A stretch of 64,000 bases of DNA from Bacillota bacterium (lineage in GTDB: Bacteria > Bacillota > Bacilli > Bacillales_A > Planococcaceae), in assembly GCA_023405135.1 (NCBI GenBank), contig JAEXYZ010000096.1:28465-92464 (forward strand). The letters are read 5' to 3'. The translations under genes and the position numbers were made by a program. Shown one piece after another: positions 61,026 through 64,000 of this stretch (its first letter is position 1; every line of letters begins with the position of its first letter). Below the pieces are notes generated by a model. That model was given only the letters and a program-made list of their open reading frames with translations, made no database searches and was not told where the DNA came from.

Positions 61026-61958
61026 GTGAAAAAAATCTTTTTTGGTGTTGCACTAGGATTTAGCTTAATACTCAATCTACATACAGCAGAAGCAAGTGTC
61101 CATTATAAAGATGTAAAGCAGACTGATAATTTTTATCCAGCAGTTGAAAGTTTAATTAAGCAAGGTGCAATTAGTAGTACATTACCATATTTCAACCCCC
61201 ATGAAAAAGTAACACGGGGGCAAGCTTCAAAAATTATTGCGATTGCCGCAGGATTAAATTATAAGGATATTTATGATTTAGAAAATTTTAAAGACGTGCC
61301 AAAAACACATCAATTTTATCCATACATTCGTACTATGTTTAGTAATAATATAATTGGTGGTTATAATTATTATGAATTTGGTGTAAATGATTATTTAACA
61401 CGTGGTCAAATGGCAAAAATTCTGGTTAATGCATTTAATGTACCGTTGTTAGCAATTGAGTCGCATAAAGAGCCTGTACCGCAGTTTAAAGATATTTTTA
61501 CTTATCGTAATAATGAACTGGTATATAAACAACACGGGCTAGAAATTATGTCTTTAAAATATTTCAATTTGTTTTCAGGGTTGTCTACTACTGAATTTGG
61601 AATAAATAAGCCTGTAACACGCTCTCAACTTGTTCTGTTAATTGATAAATTACAGAAGAACAAAGAAAGTTATTCCAATTTACGTAAGCTAAATTTATCT
61701 CAATACTTTGAAAACTATACATTAACTACACCTATTACTATTGAAAATACGACTATAGCTAAAGTAGTTGCCTATTTACCTCACAACATTTTTAATAGTT
61801 ATAATCCGAATAATCCTCAAGAAATGATGTATGCACTTTTAAAACCATTGAAAGAAGGAACAACAACAATTACTTCAAATAATGGTGAAGTAATCAGTTT
61901 AACGGTTTACAATAAAGAAGGAGTATTAAGAACTTCTTTTGAAAAATTGTCACAGTAG
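61026..61958 (+). CDS. Secreted SLH-domain protein
   Basis: The 310-residue protein has an N-terminal signal peptide (KKIFFGVALGFSLILNLHTAEA) and three SLH repeats over about 25-215 (HYKDVKQTDNFYPAVESLIKQG, NFKDVPKTHQFYPYIRTM, PQFKDIFTYRN), each with the TRGQ/TRSQ motif that binds pyruvylated secondary wall polymer. The last 95 residues (YFENYTLTTPITIEN... TLTVYNKEG) are beta-rich and unrecognised. It is a wall-attached protein. The start is GTG 61026 after AAGAGGTGA. It sits between thrS and infC, where B. subtilis has no such gene, and has no obvious terminator. Confidence 0.85.
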   Translation: MKKIFFGVALGFSLILNLHTAEASVHYKDVKQTDNFYPAVESLIKQGAISSTLPYFNPHEKVTRGQASKIIAIAAGLNYKDIYDLENFKDVPKTHQFYPYIRTMFSNNIIGGYNYYEFGVNDYLTRGQMAKILVNAFNVPLLAIESHKEPVPQFKDIFTYRNNELVYKQHGLEIMSLKYFNLFSGLSTTEFGINKPVTRSQLVLLIDKLQKNKESYSNLRKLNLSQYFENYTLTTPITIENTTIAKVVAYLPHNIFNSYNPNNPQEMMYALLKPLKEGTTTITSNNGEVISLTVYNKEGVLRTSFEKLSQ

Positions 61959-61986
61959 GTTTTTTAATTAAAAATAATTAATATTG

Positions 61987-62015
61987 TTGACATCTAATTT
62001 AACAGATGATAATAT
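61987..62015 (+). promoter_or_regulatory. Sigma-A promoter of the infC operon
   Basis: TTGACA at 61987-61992 is a perfect -35 box; TAATAT at 62010-62015 lies 17 bases further on. The transcript would begin near 62022, at the L20 leader. Confidence 0.65.
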
Positions 62016-62024
62016 TAACTAGGT

Positions 62025-62183
62025 TATGAATACAAGTTTGTGGTTGAAGTAGAGGCTGCCCGCTTCTCACCTGTAAAGACGCATTTGCTGTTATCAGGTA
62101 TGACACGTTGAATTTTTTACGCGACTTAAGGCGTATGCAAATATAGCGGGCGGACATCTTCCAACATGTCCGTCCTTTTTTTA
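62025..62183 (+). ncRNA. L20 ribosomal-protein leader with terminator
   Basis: The 5' UTR of infC-rpmI-rplT has the words AAGTTTGTGGTTGAAGTAG, CCCGCTTCTCACCTG, ACACGTTGAA and GGCGTATGC known from the Bacillales L20 leader, in order, and ends with a terminator stem (CGGACAT/ATGTCCG, 62150-62174) plus T run. L20 binding promotes the terminator, so excess L20 reduces its own operon. Recognition from memory; not folded. Confidence 0.8.
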
Positions 62184-62270
62184 TGGACATACTTAGGAAG
62201 TGTACCGTTCAACCGGGCGTTTTTGCTCTAATCTCATGTATTCGCGACACAACCTTGGAGGTGGATTCGT

Positions 62271-62789
62271 ATTAGCAAAGACATGTATGTAAACGAAGGC
62301 ATTCGCGCACGTGAACTTCGTTTAATCGATCATAACGGTGATCAGCTTGGAGTTAAATCTCGAAATGAAGCTTTAGAAATTGCCGCTCGTGTAAACTTAG
62401 ATCTTGTCCTTGTGGCCCCTCAAGCTAAGCCACCAGTCGCACGTATCATGGACTATGGTAAGTTTAAGTTTGAACAGCAAAAGAAAGATCGTGAAATTCG
62501 TAAAAATCAAAAAGTCATTAATATGAAAGAAGTTCGTCTGAGCCCAACAATTGATGAACATGATTTTCAAACGAAATTACGTAATGCAATCAAATTCCTA
62601 GAAAAGGGCGACAAAGTAAAATGTACTTTACGTTTTAAAGGTCGCGCAATTACACATAAGGAAATTGGTCAACGTGTATTAGATCGTTTTGCTGAAGCTT
62701 GTGCTGAAGTTTCTACGGTTGAACAAAAACCAAAGATGGAAGGCCGAAGCATGTTCTTAGTTCTTCAACCAAAGAACGAGAAAAAGTAA
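62271..62789 (+). CDS. infC: Translation initiation factor IF-3, ATT start
   Basis: IF-3 keeps 30S subunits free and rejects poor start codons. The 172-residue protein begins (M)SKDMYVNEGIRARELRLID with the N-terminal domain to about 75, a lysine-rich linker (KFEQQKKDREIRKNQK) and the C-terminal domain with VRLSPTIDEHDFQTKL and RFKGRAITHKEIG. ATT 62271 is seven bases after GGAGGTGG; no ATG, GTG or TTG is available between the site and ATG 62283, which would remove four conserved residues. A rare start codon on infC is the classic IF-3 autoregulation device. Confidence 0.95.
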   Translation: MSKDMYVNEGIRARELRLIDHNGDQLGVKSRNEALEIAARVNLDLVLVAPQAKPPVARIMDYGKFKFEQQKKDREIRKNQKVINMKEVRLSPTIDEHDFQTKLRNAIKFLEKGDKVKCTLRFKGRAITHKEIGQRVLDRFAEACAEVSTVEQKPKMEGRSMFLVLQPKNEKK

Positions 62790-62820
62790 TATTGACGAAT
62801 AGTTTAGGAGGAAATTCGAA

Positions 62821-63021
62821 ATGCCAAAAATGAAAACTCACCGTGGCGCTGCGAAGCGTTTCAAAAAAACGGGCAAAGGAAAATTAAAATTTGACCGTGC
62901 TTATGGAAGCCACTTATTCGCTAACAAATCTACAAAACAAAAACGTCACTTACGTAAAGCAAAAGTTGCTACTTCAGGTGACTTCAAACGCATCAAATCT
63001 TTACTTACTTACATGAAATAA
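62821..63021 (+). CDS. rpmI: Large ribosomal subunit protein bL35
   Basis: The 66-residue basic protein begins MPKMKTHRGAAKRFKKTGKGKLK and continues with SHLFANKSTKQKRHLRKA, the classical L35 blocks. It is the second gene of the infC-rpmI-rplT operon, behind AGGAGGAAA, and is deep within the 50S subunit. Confidence 0.98.
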   Translation: MPKMKTHRGAAKRFKKTGKGKLKFDRAYGSHLFANKSTKQKRHLRKAKVATSGDFKRIKSLLTYMK

Positions 63022-63090
63022 TTTATAAGTAAAATAGATACGGATCGTAATTAATTAAACATTCGAAAGAAATAGCAGGAGGTAATTAGT

Positions 63091-63450
63091 ATGCCACGCG
63101 TAAAAGGCGGAACAGTAACGCGCAAGCGTCGTAAAAAAGTATTAAAATTAGCAAAAGGTTATTTTGGTTCAAAACATACTTTATATAAAGTTGCTAACCA
63201 AGCAGTAATGAAATCAGGTCAATATGCATACCGTGACCGTCGTCAAAAGAAACGTGATTTCCGTAAATTATGGATCACTCGTATCAATGCTGCTGCTCGT
63301 ATGAACGGTCTTTCTTACAGCCGTTTAATGCACGGTTTAAAAGTAGCTGGAATCGAAGTTAACCGCAAAATGTTAGCTGACCTAGCTGTAACTGATAGCG
63401 CTGCATTTGCACAATTAGCAGAAGCTGCTAAAAAAGCTGTCGCAAAATAA
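63091..63450 (+). CDS. rplT: Large ribosomal subunit protein bL20
   Basis: The 119-residue bL20 begins MPRVKGGTVTRKRRKKVLKLAKGYFGSKHTLYKVA and ends with the globular domain (YSRLMHGLKVAGIEVNRKMLADLA, seen in two blocks) that binds both 23S rRNA and the operon leader. It is needed for early 50S assembly and represses its own operon via the leader at 62025-62183. AGGAGG precedes the ATG. Confidence 0.98.
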   Translation: MPRVKGGTVTRKRRKKVLKLAKGYFGSKHTLYKVANQAVMKSGQYAYRDRRQKKRDFRKLWITRINAAARMNGLSYSRLMHGLKVAGIEVNRKMLADLAVTDSAAFAQLAEAAKKAVAK

Positions 63451-63501
63451 TAATTGTCGTTGTATTTTACATCATAAGGATGTAAAACTTATAATTTAAA
63501 T

Positions 63502-63533
63502 AAAGACTGGTAGGACATCCTATCAGTCTTTTT
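63502..63533 (+). terminator. Terminator of infC-rpmI-rplT
   Basis: AAGACTGGTAGGA pairs with TCCTATCAGTCTT (one wobble) around CA, followed by TTTGC. Confidence 0.85.
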
Positions 63534-63561
63534 GCATTATGAAAAGAAGTAGGGGGATTTG

Positions 63562-63831
63562 ATGGAACAAGCATTATTGGCTTATTTTGTTGTAGTATCT
63601 ATCATACTATGTATTTTCATGTATATTGATAAATCACGAGCAAAGAACCATGAATGGCGTATTTCTGAAAAATCATTATTTACATTAGCGATTCTTGGCG
63701 GTGCATGTGGTGGCGTTTTAGGAATGTATTTATTCCGTCATAAAACAAAACATAACTCGTTTACATTTGGATTTCCACTTCTGGCAGCTATCCAAATTTT
63801 TATATTAGTAAGAGCTTTTAATCTATTTTAA
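63562..63831 (+). CDS. ysdA: DUF1294 membrane protein YsdA
   Basis: The 89-residue protein has three to four hydrophobic segments and the DUF1294 signature: YIDKSRAKNHEWRISEKSL, then LAILGGACGGVLGMYLFRHKTKH. Function is unknown; B. subtilis ysdA lies directly after rplT, as here. ATG 63562 lies behind AGGGGG; the overlapping TTG one codon earlier is less likely. Confidence 0.88.
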   Translation: MEQALLAYFVVVSIILCIFMYIDKSRAKNHEWRISEKSLFTLAILGGACGGVLGMYLFRHKTKHNSFTFGFPLLAAIQIFILVRAFNLF

Positions 63832-63837
63832 TATAGA

Positions 63838-63876
63838 AAAAACAGGTGATTCGTAAAAAGAATCACCTGTTTTATT
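63838..63876 (+). terminator. Terminator of ysdA
   Basis: AAAAACAGGTGATTC pairs with GAATCACCTGTTTT around GTAAAAA, followed by ATTGG. Confidence 0.85.
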
Positions 63877-64000
63877 GGTTCTATAATAAATGTTGGGGTT
63901 TTTAAACAATTTCTAAAATAAAAATGCACAACATCACCTATTTTACTATACTTGAATTGTTGAGAAACAAGTTAGTAAAGGGGAGTTGTGCTGTATGAAT
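63877..64000 (+). mobile_element. Possible left end of an insertion sequence and start of its gene
   Basis: Directly after the ysdA terminator comes GGTTCTATAATAAATGTTGG, then about 90 noncoding bases, and AAAGGGGA followed by ATGAAT at 63995, where a gene seems to start at the window edge. The GG...ATGTTGGGG end resembles ISL3-family terminal repeats as I remember them. Only two codons are visible, so this remains a suggestion; an ordinary gene with its leader is the alternative. Confidence 0.3.

Noticed and set aside
1..64000. tRNA, rRNA, CRISPR, prophage, toxin-antitoxin or defence island
   Set aside because: None was seen by reading both strands; all long stretches are accounted for by conserved genes or short intergenic regions. 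A tRNAscan or HMM search could still reveal small items.

Overview
The window comes from a low-GC, endospore-forming member of the Bacillales, most likely the Planococcaceae side (Lysinibacillus/Solibacillus/Rummeliibacillus-like). The reasons are the AT-rich sequence with strong AGGAGG-type ribosome binding sites and frequent TTG/GTG starts, an alpha/beta-type small acid-soluble spore protein, SLH and FN3 surface proteins, a T-box leader, and gene order that follows the Bacillus subtilis ytsP/rpsD to rplT region almost throughout. It is mostly conserved chromosomal backbone, not a mobile island. The genus call is inference from memory of gene order and was not checked by any search.

Layout. 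1-1592 is the decayed end of a surface-protein gene fused to the tail of an acetyltransferase, with two frameshifts. 1730-6297 carries rpsD (minus strand, with a probable S4-binding leader), a GAF-GGDEF diguanylate cyclase, free-methionine-sulfoxide reductase and histidinol phosphatase. 6432-10908 holds ezrA, nifZ-thiI and a spore SASP gene. 11247-19629 holds an mbcS-type acyl-CoA synthetase, sppA-yteJ, tpx, ytxK, a membrane acyltransferase, uspA and ald. 19717-24492 is a complete branched-chain amino-acid ABC transporter (livKHMGF) preceded by a CodY-box-like site. 24498-29310 carries an M24 peptidase, ytkL, ytoI, ytpI and nrnA.

29329-43531 is a carbon and lipid metabolism block: dnaE, a FadR/GntR regulator with a perfect 21-bp palindrome upstream, accD-accA, pfkA-pyk, fxsA/ytvI, then citZ-icd-mdh with a cre-like site on the predicted citZ start. 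43896-49738 carries a MaoC-like protein, phoP-phoR (a PhoR with almost no extracytoplasmic domain), an hflK-hflC pair and an unrecognised membrane protein. 49924-58539 is a replication and repair block: polA-mutM-coaE, gapB, nrdR-dnaB-dnaI. 58566-63831 is a translation block: T-box-thrS, an SLH protein, and L20-leader-infC-rpmI-rplT, followed by ysdA. The last 124 bases may be the left end of an insertion sequence.

The most unusual points are: dnaI apparently starting at an ATC codon while infC (IF3) in the same window starts at ATT; the chimeric double-frameshifted pseudogene at the left edge; the sensor-less PhoR beside an hflKC insertion; HflK and HflC with their N-terminal extensions swapped relative to E. 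coli; the FadR-type palindrome beside accDA; and two families of Bacillales interspersed repeats. I saw no CRISPR array, prophage, toxin-antitoxin or defence island, and nothing that I would call a wholly new system.
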